Part shown: positions 45,789 to 58,300 of the stretch, piece by piece
Layout of the letters: each line of letters begins with the position of its first letter
How positions within the stretch are numbered: the stretch's first letter is position 1
Source: Phyllostachys edulis
Taxonomy: Eukaryota > Streptophyta > Magnoliopsida > Poales > Poaceae
Assembly (NCBI GenBank): GCA_036346405.1
Contig: CM070554.1
Coordinates: 45,283,058 to 45,347,057 of the forward strand
DNA length: 64,000 bases
Reading direction: 5' to 3'
Translations under genes and position numbers: made by a program
Notes under the pieces: generated by a model
The model's input: only the letters and a program-made list of their open reading frames with translations
Database searches by the model: none
What the model was told of the DNA's origin: nothing

Positions 45789-47000
45789 GTGGACCAACTT
45801 ATGGCGCTCGGTGATAACTCTAGTTTACGACAACAGGGAGGTGAGGCACCCAACCCTCTGCAACGTAACCCATTTCATCCATCTTCACCTCAAGATCAGC
45901 ATGCCACCAAGGAAGCAGAGGTGCTGCCCCAACCACCCATGATGGCGCAAGTGCTCACCCTGATTGAGCAAGGGCGATAGATGAACACGCTTTTGCTGCA
46001 AAGTTGGTCCAGAACACCACCAACATTGGCGCTGCGACCGTAGGAGGCAAAGCTGCCGTGATGCCACAATCGAGGATGGACGAGTTCTTCTAAACTCAGC
46101 CATCGACCTTCTTGTCTACGGTGGATCCTCTCGATGCCGACGACTGGCTTCGCTCCATCAAGAGAAAACTGGTCATTGCCTAGCGCAATGACAAGGAGAA
46201 TGGGCTTTACGCATCTTCCTAGCTGCAAGGAGCGACAACCGCTTGGTGGGAAAACCATCAGGCCATCCTTGAAGAAGGGCAGGCCAACACTTGGGCCGCC
46301 TTCAAGAAGGCTTTCTATGACGACCACATACCAGTGGGCCTCATGGACATCAAGAGGCGGGAGTTCTATGAACTCAATGCAGGGGAACATGACAGTGGTA
46401 GAGTTCCTCCACTGCTTCAACTACCTTGCCCGGTATGCCACCTCCGAGATATTGGACTAGGGAAGGAAGGTCGCTCTCTTCCGAGAGCGCCTTAATGATG
46501 AGATGAAGTGGTCACTCGCTGCTCACGACATCCCAACTTCTAGACCTTAATCAACAAGGCGATCCGAGTTGAAGATAGGACTCGGACGGTCGTGGAGAGT
46601 GGCAAACGCAAGTGGTTAGCTCATAAATCAGTAAACAGTGGCTCATCGAATCCGCGTGTTTGGCAACCGTCAAACACATGTACTTCGGCACCACCACCAC
46701 CAAGGCCTCAAGAACAAAACCCCCGCTTGCAGCAAGCCGCGGTTCAGCCATATAACCATGGAGCGTAGCTATCCGGAAGCCAAAACCAGGCAGCAATTGT
46801 CACCTGCTTCACCTACGGTGAGCGCAGGCATTATTCGACAAATTGCTAACAAAAAGAAGCTCCCAACGCTTCGTCCACAACCCCAAGGCATCCACCAGTG
46901 CCCCAAGGCCTTGCATGAGGTCAGGGGGGTACCAAGCCCCCAAACCAGCTCAAGGTTTTGGGCATGGTCATTTGAACCATACGAGATGTGGTGATGGGTA
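45789..47000 (+). pseudogene. Tekay-B gag, broken
   Basis: Gag recognisable by MAQVLTLIEQ (about 45940), the DPLDADDWLRSIKRKL segment (46125-46175), TAWWENH (46230-46255) and KKAFYDDHIPVGLMDIKRREF (up to 46370). It matches the Tekay-A gag in order and spacing. The zinc-knuckle remnant CFTYGERRHYSTNC lies at about 46808-46850, with its second cysteine changed to tyrosine. Many stops, several at former CAG codons (for example 45978 and 46181). Confidence 0.85.
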
Positions 47001-48900
47001 TGATTCTTGTGCACTCCGTACCTACATTAGCATTATTTGACTCCAGAGCTTCTCATCCAAGAAATTTCCCATGCAACAATAGTTAAAAACTACATCACTA
47101 GAAAGCATTATGCTAGTTCACTCACCCAGGCCAGTCATAAGAGCAAAACTTCGTTGTTTTGAAGCCCATATTGTGATCAATGGGATAGAATTTGAAGCCA
47201 ATTTTATTGTGATAGATACACTGGGGTTAGATGTGATTTTTGGGATGGATTGGTTGTCTTGACACAAAGGGTTCATCAATTGTGTCGGACGGACCACTTC
47301 TCTTGTCAATTCCAGCAAGGAATAGATTGTTTTCTTGTCCACACATAACACGTCTTCGTAGCAGCCCACTCTCAAATCCATCTCAATTCTAGAGCTTCTT
47401 CAAGTATCCGTGGTGTGTGAATATCCTGACGTGTTTCCGGATGAACCACCGGGAATGCCGTCAGACCGTAACATGGAGTTTGTCATCGATTTGCTACCCG
47501 GGACAACACATATCTCCAAGCAACCTTACGTATGCCCTCGGATGAGTTGATTGAATTGAAGCAAAAACTTAAGGAGCAACTGGACAAGGGATTCATTCAT
47601 CCTAGCTCATCACCATGGGGAAGCCCCGTGCTATTTGTCAAGAACAAAGATGACAGTCTGAGGATGTGTGTCGACTACCGGTCCCTGAATGAAATCACCA
47701 TCAAGAACAAATATTCTCTCCCGATGATTGATGATTTGTTTGATCAAATGAATGGTGCATGTGTTTTCTCCAAGATTGATCTGAGGCTAGGTTATTTCCA
47801 ACTCAAGATCAGGCCAGAGGACATTCCAAAGTCTGCGTTGTACGTCCATCCGTTATGATTTGTATGAGTACACCATAATGTCATTCGGACTCACTAATGC
47901 TCCCGCAAGTTTCATGAATCTTAAGAATAATATTTTTAAGGAGTATTTAGATCAATTCATGGTAGTCTTCATCAATGACATTCTCATCTACTCCAAGAGT
48001 GCAGAGGAACGGGAGCAATATTTGTGTACGGTGCCCGACAAGCTTCGCGAGCATCGATTGTACACAAAGTTCAACAAGTGCAAACTTTGGCTAAAGGAAG
48101 TTGGCTTCCTAGGCCATGTTCTCTACGAAGGAAGTGTGGCCATGGACCCAAGCAAAGTACATGATGTGCTAGCTTGGGAATAGCCCCGCACCATTCTAGA
48201 AGTCCGGAGTTTTCTCGGTCTAGCCGGATATTATCGCCGGTTCATCGAGAACTTCTCCAAGATTGCAAGACCAATGACCTGACTTATTAAAAAGGAGAAT
48301 AAATATGAATGGTCACTAGCGTGTGATGAGAGCTTTCAGGAATTGAAGAAAAGGCTCACAACAACCCCAGTACTTACACTGGTCGACATACACAAAAGCT
48401 TTGTTGTGTATTGTGATGCATCTCGCCACAACCTCGGTTGTGTGCTAATGTAAGAGGGCAAAGTAGTGGCTTATACCTCACTTCAATTACGATCTCACGT
48501 ATTCCACTCATGACTTGGAATTAGTAGCTGTGGTTCATGCTCTCAAGATCTGGAGACATTACCTCATCGGCAATTGATATGAAATTTATACCAATCACAA
48601 AAGTCTGAAGTATTTCTTCACACAACCAGATCTGAACATAAGGCAAAGAATATAGCTTGAATTGATCAAGGACTATAATCTTGGCATCCATTACCATCCC
48701 AGTAAAGCCAATGTTGTAGCCGATGCTCTCAGCCCAAAGCTTCATTGCACAAATGTGTCGATTGAAACAAATGATCTAGTGTTGCATGAGGAGTTTTAGA
48801 AACTCAACTTAGAAGTGGTTGAGGAGAGATATGTTTGCTGCCCTAGCGCTGCAACCTATCCTCGGATCCCAGATTAAGGCCGCCTAACTTGAATATCAAG
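47001..48900 (+). pseudogene. Tekay-B protease, reverse transcriptase and RNase H
   Basis: Protease remnant ALFDSRASH at about 47028 (aspartate kept, the glycine of D-S-G-A changed to arginine). The reverse transcriptase is well preserved from 47532: [25 protein letters not shown] and KIDLRLGY, then a stop and frame change near 47858. The active-site block FINDILIYSKS (about 47970-48000) has one aspartate of the usual pair replaced. RNase H at 48385-48760 keeps [17 protein letters not shown] and the terminal VADALS block. Stops at 48182, 48450 and elsewhere. Confidence 0.88.
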
Positions 48901-50240
48901 TAATCGCCGAAATCAAGTGTGATTTGCAGAACGGTAGGAAATTGGAGTTCATCGAAGATGCGAGTGGAATGGTTATGCGTGGACAACAGCTATATGTCCT
49001 GGATAATCACATTATCAAGGAGTTAATTCTTAAAGAAGCCCATGATACACCACTATCCATTTATCCCAGGAGCTCAAAGATATATCAAGACCATCAGGAA
49101 CAATATTAGGCCGGCTATGAAGCGGGACATCACCGCACATGTTGCCGTCTGCGACATGTGTCAATGCGTCAAGGCATAACACCAATGATCAGCAGCATTA
49201 CTCCAACCCCTAAAGGTTCTCGAGTGGAAGTGGGATGACGTCGGTATGGATTTCATTACTGGCTTGCCGAAAACCCGGAACGGGCATGACTCGATATGGG
49301 TTATCATCGACCACTTGACCAAAGTGGCTCATTTCATTCTGGTCAACACCACATATCATGGAGCTAAATTTGCAGAGCTCTACATAAACAACATTGTCCG
49401 TCTGCACGTTGTGCCAAAGATGATAACTTCTGACCGAGGTCAGCTCACTGTTTTGGGAAAGCTTGCTTGAGCTATTGGGTACCGAGCTATTCTTTAGCAC
49501 GGCTTTCCACCCACAAACAGAGAGGACAAATCAGATCCTGGAAGATATGTTGAGAGCTTGTGTGCTGTCCTATAGCACGAATTAGGAGAAATACTTGGTG
49601 TTCACCGAGTTTTCTTATAACAGCAGCTTCTAGTCAGGACTCCAAATGTCTCAGTTTGAATCACTTTATGGGACAAAGTGTAGAAAACATATATTCTATT
49701 CTGAGGTCGGCGTGAAGCAATTCTTTGGACCGGCTATCATCCAAGAGACGTAAGAACACATTAACGCGATAAAGAGCCGCTTGAAGGAAGCGTAATTGCA
49801 TCAAAAGAGCTATGTCGACCATCGTCTTCATGAGCTGAGCTTCGAGGTGAATGATTATGTTTATCTCAAGGTTTCACCACTTCAAGGCATCCGCCGTTTC
49901 CAAGTCCATAGAAAATTGGCACCTTGGTACATCGGGTCGTACAGAATCATCAAGAGGAAAGGCGAAGTGGTGTACTAATTGGAGTTGCCACCTCAACTTT
50001 TAGATGTGCATGATGTCTTCCATGTATCCGAACTCAAGAAGTATCTCCAAATTCCAAGCGAGCTCACTAAGTTGGAGAACATCAATCTGCAACCAAAATT
50101 TCTTATCAGGAGCACCCGATTTGAATTTTAGACGAAGCCGAGCGACACACTCGCTGCCATGCCATCAAGATGTTGAGAGTTCAGTGGAGTAACCATACCA
50201 AATATGAGGCCACATGGGAATGGAAGACCATCTCAGAACC
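48901..50240 (+). pseudogene. Tekay-B integrase and start of chromodomain
   Basis: The zinc region is partly readable (EAHDTPLSIYP, then CDMCQCVK at about 49150). The catalytic core shows MDFITGLP (49246), ITSDRG (about 49425) and a damaged TERTNQILEDML (about 49520). The C-terminal part follows at 49796-50100 (DYVYLKVSPLQGIRRF, KLAPWYIGSYRII). The chromodomain VQWSNHTKYEATWEW (50175-50220) is cut by the Tat element after GAACC at 50240. Multiple stops and frameshifts. Confidence 0.86.
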
Positions 50241-50967
50241 TGTCGACGATCGAATCGCCGATCTTACGAAAATAAACGAGGAAAATGACGTGGAATATCA
50301 CGGAATGGAATGGGGGTCGCTCTTTATTGATATGAACTGGATTTACAAGATGTGGCTAAGTACTACCACGAGTTACCTTGAATGGAGGAATGTTTAGCAA
50401 GACAATCGGACTTAGAATATGAGTCTAAGGCTGATTATCTAGCTTCTAATTCCACCGCTTAGGCTTCTGTGCATATCTTTGCCTTGGCCTTGTTTTGTGT
50501 GTCGCCTATCGTCTCCCTTCTTGTCTCTCTGTGTTTGTCTCTTGTGCTTCACCTTTAAATAACTTCGAAGAGGTGGCGATTACTCTGGAGAAGACGTCCC
50601 TGGTGAAGCGTTACGATTGGTCGGAGCGGTAGAGAAGTTAGCAATGTGCTAACTTCCTTGCGATTGCTTGTGAAAAGCTTAACCGTAGGGTGGTTAATAG
50701 TCGGTGTCTCGGGGTTGTACCATCGCATGGTTTGGAGCGATAACACGTGTTCCATTCATCATACGATAAGAAATACCGATTCGATAATTTTACGAAGGTT
50801 ATCTCGGTCGAGGATTAGGCACAAAGCCTCATCAGGCTGTGGTACCCATAAGTAACCTCTGGAATACTAACGACCGTGGAGGTCGTCGGTCTTAGGGTTA
50901 CGACCATGAAAACGTATGGTCTTTTATTATATATTAAAATAATACATAGATGTTTTAATCCTCGTCG
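50241..50967 (-). repeat. Tat element 3' LTR (left copy)
   Basis: Matches 61488-62212 over its whole length. Its outer border TGTCGACGATCG follows GAACC. The inner end reads CTCGTCG where the other copy has CTCGTCA. Confidence 0.93.
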
Positions 50968-51341
50968 GCTAGCCCCGAACTTTAAATGAACTGGTCGTGT
51001 ATATACCTTTTCCGATGAAATCGTATCAGGCGAACCCCATTTAATGTCGTGGTATCTGAAGTGGTCTGTGTTCACTTTAAAGTTGAGAACTTGCCTTGGG
51101 AAGCGAAGAGTTCCTCTGTCCGTTTGAAAAAAAGCTTTTTGTCGGTTGGACTTTTGTAGAAATCCTTGAAAGTATCGGAAGGTTATAAGATCTCCTCTCA
51201 TTTGGGCTCTTAGAATTTTTATGCTTCCGAATCCCCTTCGATCCCCTTTAGCTTCTCGCCAAGAAATCCTCTAGAGTCTTTTCTGTTCTTCCGACCACAA
51301 AGTCTCCAACTTTTGCTACTCATTCTTGAGGATTTTCACCA
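50968..51341. other. Tat element interior next to the 3' LTR
   Basis: Non-coding sequence between the left LTR and the antisense ORF. The element's polypurine tract should abut 50967. AGTTCGGGGCTAG on the minus strand is only a weak candidate. Confidence 0.5.
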
Positions 51342-54224
51342 TGTCGGAGCAGATTACAAAGTGGTTGCCTTGAATTGGGCAAGAAAAACTTCGAGGCCTT
51401 GAAGAAGATGGGAATGCTCCCGATAGGAATCTGATTAATTGGAGGCCGGCGACTGGAGAGCATTTTCCGAGCCGTGAAGATGGCGAAATCCCTGTTTTTC
51501 TTGCCTACATCGAATGTGGGCTGAGACTACCGTTACACAAATTCCTCCTCCGCGTTCTTGAACATTACGGGTGGAATTGGTGAATTATGGCCCCAAATTC
51601 GATCGCAAATATTAGTATTTTCGCATATTTGTGCGAGGCATACCTGGGAATACAACCGAACTTAAAGCTCTTTAGTTATTTCTACCGCATGGTGATGGGA
51701 AAATCTGCGGCAAAATCTGAGGCAGCTCCTGGGGAATGCACATTGCGTCTTCATGACGGGAAGGCCGATGAGTACATCCTCATGTATGCGAAATCTTCGT
51801 GGTCGTCATGGAAAAATCTTGGTTTTACATGACGGTTCGAAGACGATGGCCTCTACTTCGCCGGAACCAGAGCAAGTGAAAACCCCAAATGGAAGGAGAC
51901 CGTAAAGAAGACAGGGATAGTCAAAAGATGGGCGGATGCCATCTATGACTTGTGAGTCAGGGGCCTGACTTCGTGGCATGTGGTGAAGGATTTCACCTTT
52001 CGTCAGATTAGCCCATTGAAGCTCCGGACTCATTCCTGCTCTGGTGCCTTGATCGTGATGAAGCTACCTCAGAAGGTGGTAAGTCTTTGAGATAAATTCC
52101 GATCGGTATTTTGATTTGATTAATGTATTACCTTAAAATCTGTCTATTCTTCCTTCTGTTAAAGCTCTTTCCCCTGGGGAAATTAGAGAACGAGTCGAGA
52201 TGATGCTGTGCGGGGGAGCTGGAGAAAAGGTGAATGCCCCAAGATCTTAGCAGTAACTCCTATTGAAGGAGACTGCAAGGCTTAAGGTAATTTAATCAAA
52301 ATTCCTTTTACCATGTGTATACATATATTCCACCAGATTTCCAATCGTGCTCTACTTTTGCGATCGGTCGGATTGCGAATCATACAATCTGGTGAGGATC
52401 AACGTCCCACCTTAGTTCCGACCGAGTCGTGCCTCGAGGCACTTGAAGGAGATGAATCCTCGAGGTAATAGAACATTTGAATCATATATGTACGAATTTT
52501 TAGATAAAGGATTTCTTCACCCAATCAAATTTGTTCTTTGATTTAGGTGGATAAGCCTAAGGGCCCGAGAATGTAGCTGCGGTCAGAGACTCCAGTGGTG
52601 GTGCACGACCTTACGGTTATTCTTGAAACAAGCGATCGGAGATTGATGAAACCACTCCTCCTACCGGATAGTCGGGAATGCGGTCCTTGATGAACTAGTC
52701 GAGGACATAGCTTCCGACATCTTGTTGGAGGATGTGAGGTTCAACAAACCTTCTTTGGTCTAGAACCAAAGAAAATTGGAGGAGAAGAAAAGGAAGGCTA
52801 AGCGGCCTGATTTCTCTCTTGCGCGTTTGAGTCAAATCCGGAGATTAACAAGGTATGTACAAATGAAAGTGGTCGTATAAGTATGTACCTCTAATAATTC
52901 CTTGATGATTTGATACTTTGAACTTCCCATCTTCGGTTTGCATAGGTCTTCGGTGTTCGGTCGTTTCTTCCCTGTGTTCTTCTGAGGACTGCACTGTGGA
53001 AGTTCCCCATCAGAGCACTTCTCGGGACAAAGTTCCCGAGGAAATAGTGGTCGAAGAAGCCCCGGCGGTGACAAGGGCAACGGTTGAGTTGGATCCTTTG
53101 GTGATTGAAACCCCTTCGTGGAGGTAGATGCCTCGAGAGGTCTCAACAGTTCCGATCATCGTTGATAACCCTTCCCAACCTAACAAGTTCCTTTTAGTCC
53201 CGATTTATCGAGGATAAGGAGCTTGATGAGGCGTGGCGAAAGTATCGGATACTCAACTCAAGATGCACCTCGATTTGATTTTTGCTGGTTATAATGACCG
53301 AACAATTCGTAAGTATTCTCGACCAGCTTCATAGCTCTTCTTTAAAAAGTTTATAAGAAACTTAAGAAAGAAACGCTATTTGTGTAGCATTTGGTCGAGA
53401 ACTTAGTCAGTGATCGGAGGATGACCAAATGAGTTAAGGACTTGGAGCAAAAGCACTCCGAGTTGGAAAGTAAGAACTTTTCCTTTTAAACTTCGTTTCT
53501 TCTTCAATACTTTGCTCCTCTACAATTATTCTCCTTATCGCATTCGATAGATCTGGAGAAAATAAAAGAGGAGGTTGTGGTGAAAAGCCAAGACGGCTTT
53601 TCTTGAAGAAGAAATAAAAGCTAAGGATCATTTCTTTGAAGCAAGTTCATCTAAGGACCGGTTGATCGCTGAAACAACGACCAAATATGAAACACTTAGC
53701 AAAACAAATAAAGGTAATATGTCGTAAACTTGATTTTCCCTTCAATGATGCTTGTGTTCATTAACTGATTTGTTTTTGCAGAGCAAATGCAAATGCTAAA
53801 CAGAGTAAAGAAAACTCTGAAATTTGAGCAGGATAAGGAGGCGGCTCTTGCTCAAAATATTGATGAAAAGATTCATGCTTTGAACAAGATGATCTTTCAT
53901 ATGGGATCAGGATCAAGCCTGCCTTCCTTAGGAGATCCAATAGAGAAAATGAACTATTTGGGTCAACTTCTAGAGGACCTTAAAGTTCTGCTCAAAACTA
54001 CTCGGACGAATTATGCCCAGGCCCTAAAAACAGGCGTTGCAAGTGGAGTTAGTTTTGCTTTGGCAAAACTGAAAGCTTCCGACCCCTCCATAGATCTCCA
54101 AGCTGTTAAAGATGACTTCAACTGCCCACCTGAGGAGGCGACCAAGTTCATGGAAGAACTCAGGCCACTCGGAGATATAGTTGTAGAGGAGATGGAGGTC
54201 GAATCTCCGACAAGCAGTAGTTAG
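51342..54224 (+). pseudogene. Antisense ORF of the Tat element (putative gypsy-type transposon domain)
   Basis: Opposite in direction to gag-pol and placed between integrase and 3' LTR. From ATG 51342 the frame shows the plant domain annotated as putative gypsy-type transposon: PVFLAYIECGLRLPLHKFLL, VLEHYGWNW, then MAPNSIANISIFAYLCEAYL and GIQPNLKLFSYFYRM. A stop (51581) and a further one (51829) interrupt it. Later exons seem separated by introns (donor GTAAGT at about 52080, acceptor TTTTTGCAG at 53780). The last open part 53787-54224 is helical and ends in an acidic stretch. Antisense ORFs at this place are known in Grande (gene 23) and related Tat elements. Their function is not established. 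Confidence 0.72.
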
Positions 54225-55220
54225 GCAGGGAATATTTCTTAGAGTAGGTTCCTGCAAGTGTAAAAATATTTGAATATCTATGAAAACTTACCTTTTATGT
54301 CATTGACAAAGCTTTTGTTTATCCTGTTTGACTTTTTTTTAAAATTCTCGTATATTTCCTAGCCCCAAACGCTTGATAGTAGAAGAACGCTTCGTACAAG
54401 CGGTGAGCCAAGAAAGAGAATAAAAGAGGTCATAACCATGTATGTGAGTTTTGAAGGTATGTTTGGACATGTAAGACAAAACTGATCGTTGCGATACTAG
54501 AAAATCAAATGTGGTCGGGACAGATGATTTCGACTAGTTATAGATCTTTGTTTGTCATAATGGAAATACCAATAAAAACACTATATATGGTCGGAAAAAG
54601 ACTTTGTCAAACTTGACATAAGAAGAAATGCAAATATGTATGCAACAAATTATAAGTGAACTTTGTTTATATCTATTGTCCCATAATCTGGTCGGAACTA
54701 ATGCTAAGACACGAAGGCATCGACACATTTCTTGAAAGCGTGTTCAAATTACAGTATCCGATCGTAGCGAGGATCGTAAGAAAAGAACCGTCGCTAGGAA
54801 GCTCCTTCCGATTAGGCGGGACCACGTCTTGAAAAAGGAGAGACTTCGACTAGGAGGCTTTCCGTGTCCCACCAATGAGCTGACAAGAATAGACCGAATC
54901 GTGAAATAATGAAGCATAATCTTCAAAATCGTAAGCATATCATTCATGAGATAGGTAGTTGTGTGGTGCTCTGATTACTCATTTTCTTAAAAAAAAAGTG
55001 TAGTCGCGCGTGGGAATCATTTGAAAAAAATGCTCACGACTAGGACCATAGAGTATCAGAGATCCTTATAAAGGATATCGGAGAGAAAAATATCTTCTCC
55101 GACCAGACTAACAATAATAAACGACCAGAATGTAGGTGTATATATATAAGCAAGGTTGCACTTCTTAATTAATTAATGAATTTAATGAAATTGAAATTGA
55201 AAGAAATGAAAGAATGAAAA
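54225..55220. other. Tat element spacer between antisense ORF and integrase
   Basis: AT-rich, no recognised coding region. The two converging transcription units (antisense ORF and pol) meet here. Confidence 0.55.
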
Positions 55221-56400
55221 TTAAACATAGAACTTACGCAATTGATCGATGTTCCAAGAATTTGACAAAATTTGCCCATCAGACATAGCCAGTCGTACGG
55301 AACCTGGTCGGGTTACTTCGACCACAATGTAAGGACCTTCCCATTTAGGAGAAAGTTTATTGCGATTTGTTTGGCTCTGAATTTTTCTGAGAACCAGATC
55401 ACCTACAGCAAGGTGCGGTCGCACCTTACGACTATGGTACCTTCGCATGGCTTGTTGGTAGACTGCTGATCGTACAAGGGCTTGGTTTCGTCGTTCTTCA
55501 AGGAAATCGACGTCGTCGAGTCGTCGTTCATTCTGATCATTTTCGTCAAAACGATCAGTTCGAGCAGAGCCAATTTTGAGTTCTGGAGGAAGCATGGCTT
55601 CAAAGACCATAAACCAAAAAGAATGGAGTTTCACGGTCCGCACGGTAGTGGTGGTTCGAACGCCCATAACACGAGGGAAGTTCTTTAACCCAAGCGCTGA
55701 CCGTTTGATTAAGCGGTGAATACTCGGCGTTTGATCCTCGCATAAGGATACCATTAGCCGCTCAAGCGCTCCGTTGCTCTGCGGATGTGCAATGAAGCAA
55801 AATGAACTTTGACACCAAGTTCATCGCAGAACTCTGGAATTATTCTTTGGAGAATCGGGAACCATTATGCGTGATGATCTGTTGGGTACACCAAATCGCG
55901 TGATCACATTTTTCAAGAGAAATCTCTTAGCGGCCTCGGTTGTTATTTTAACAATGGCTCGGCTTCAATCCATTTTGTAAACGTGTCAATCATGACGAAA
56001 AATAATTCGAAGCCCCCGGGTGCTCTTGGGAAAGGTCCCAGAATGTCTAGTCCCTAGGTTGCAAAAGGCCAAGAAAGAGGAATTGTTTGTAAGGCTTGTC
56101 TTTGGTGGTGTACTTATCGGCTATAAAACCGACATTGTACACACTTCATCACAAGCTCTTTTGCATCATGAAGGCGCTTGGCGATAATAGCCTTGCCGAA
56201 GGCTTTACCGAGTTACTCAGTAGGAATGGTGTGCTCCACGACACCTTCATGGATTTCGTTAGCAATCTAATGCCATCCGTTTGAGATATGCATCTCATCA
56301 ACACTCCATGAGATCCTCGTTTATACAAGGTACTTTCGATTAGAGTGTATGATTTGGCTTTTAGTGCTATCGATCGGCCTCTACATCATCTTCTGGAATT
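55221..56400 (-). pseudogene. Tat element integrase, 3' part of pol
   Basis: The open C-terminal part (55754-55221) reads FLEERRNQALVRSAVYQQAM, RRYHSRKVRPHLAVGDLVLR, KLSPKWEGPYIVVEVTRPGS and ends at RKFYV. This is the integrase C-terminus typical of Tat/Retand elements, without a chromodomain. Upstream, HPQSNGALERL (about 55790) keeps the catalytic glutamate, but the frame is shifted there. The rest of the core up to 56400 is heavily damaged. Confidence 0.85.
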
Positions 56401-58300
56401 GTGTCATCTTTGAAGATAATTGTAGATCGATGTCATCCGATCTCTACCTTGATCGTGGCGCCAACCGTCAGCGACACATGGAGCATCCATGTTTCCTTGA
56501 TTAGTTTGTTCAACTTGCAAAGAATCATGTATGTTCTCGGAAGGCTCAACTACCGAGGGTGAATTGAGTTGCTCGAGAAAAACTCCCAAGGACGATCGAC
56601 CTCGTGGAGGCCATCCGTGCCAAGCTGAGTGCGCGAGAAAGTTTTCCTTTCTAGGAATATGTTGGATCTGAAAACCGAAGAAGTGCTTTTCAAGTTTTCG
56701 TACTTCCGCGAGATAAGATGACATCTTGGTACTCGAGCATTGATACTCTTTCCCCACTTGATTCGCTACTAGTTGAGAATCGCCTTTCACTAATGTCTGC
56801 GAATCCGGCGAGCAACGAGCCGCTTCGAGTCCCGCCAATAAACCTTCATATTACGCCACATTATTGGTGGCGGGAAAATTCTTGGATGGCGTGCTTGATG
56901 TGTTCGCGATGGGGATATCAAGACCACTCCACCCCGATCCTTGTAACATCAAGGAACCGTCAAAATACATTGTCCACTCGTCGTGGTGTTAGTACTCGGG
57001 TCCTTGGGTGGGTTCGGGGTTTGTCCATTCGGCAATGAATTACGCTATTGCACAGGACTTTATTGCTGTTAAGTGAAATAAAATGGAATCGAACGCCCTA
57101 GCTCGACCGCCCATTTGGCTATTAATCCCGATGATTCCTGTTTCAAGGACTTGACCAAGGGATATCCGGTAGAAATACGACCACTTTGTGGGCACGAAAG
57201 TAGTGCCTTAGCTTCCTTGAAGACATAAGGAGGCCATAGAGCAACTTTTGTACTGTGGGTATCTTTCCTTTGGTCCATGTAAGACTTCGCCTACGTAATA
57301 GGCCGGTCGTTGGATATTATTCCTTTCTACAACGAAGACACCGCTAAGCTATGCGTGGTGTTCTTTGCCACGTAAATTAGCAATGTTTCTCTCGATCTCG
57401 GAGAAACTAAGACCGGGTACTCGTAAGGTACTTTTGAGTTCCTCAAAGGCATCGTTTGCCTCTTTAGTCCACTCGAAACTCCCATGTTTCGAAGAAGTTT
57501 AAAGAAAGGTAATCCTTTTTCCCTAATCTTGCTATGAACGACTTAACGCCGCCATCTGACCGATTAGTTTTGGACTTCCTTCTTCGTGGTCGGGGCGATC
57601 TCAGTCGATGGCGCAATTTTTCTTTGGATTAGCTTCAATACCTCTAGCGAAACTAGGAAACCAAGCGTTTTCCAGTGAAACTCGAACACACACTTTTAGG
57701 ATTTAACTTGAGGTTATGTCTTCTCAAGTTGTTAAAGGTTTCTTGTAAGTCGGGAATGTGGTGCCATGGCGTTGGTGGTCTTCTGACGGATCGTCAACAT
57801 AAGCTTCTAGATTCCAACCGATTTGTGGACTAAAAGTTTTTGCATCAACCTTTGAAAAGTTGCACCAAGATTTTTGAGACCAAATGGCATCTTAATATAA
57901 CGATAAGTACCATATGGGGTGATGAAGGAAGTTTTCTCCTCATCTTCTTTACACATACTAATCTGGTGGTACCACGAATACGCATCTAAAAAACTTAGTA
58001 ACTCGCACCTGTAAGTAGAGTCTACTAGTTGATCAATGCGGGGAAGGAAAGTCATCCTTCGGACAAGCTTTATTAAGATCTGTAAAGTCGATACACATTC
58101 GCCATTTCCCATTATTTTTCCTAACCATTACAGGATTAGCAAGCCCTTTGTGGGTGGTTGACTTCACGAATAAATCCCGCTGGAGAAGCTTGTCAATCTC
58201 CATTGGATTGCTTCCTTCCGATCGGGTGCAAAGCGTCATAGTTTACGCTTGATCGGTTTTTATCGGTGGAGAGCAAGCACGTGCTCGATCACCTCGGGGA
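56401..58300 (-). pseudogene. Tat element reverse transcriptase and RNase H
   Basis: Reverse transcriptase on the minus strand from about 58240: NPVMVRKNNGKWRMCIDFTD, LNKACPKDDFPSPHIDQLVD, then SFLDAYSWYHQI and MPFGLKN..ATFQRLM. Stops and frameshifts surround the active-site block. The RNase H at 56838-56404 has KGDSQLVANQVGKEYQC and YLAEVRKLEKHF and RKENFLAHS, the archaeal-like RNase H sequence typical of the Tat lineage. Confidence 0.85.
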
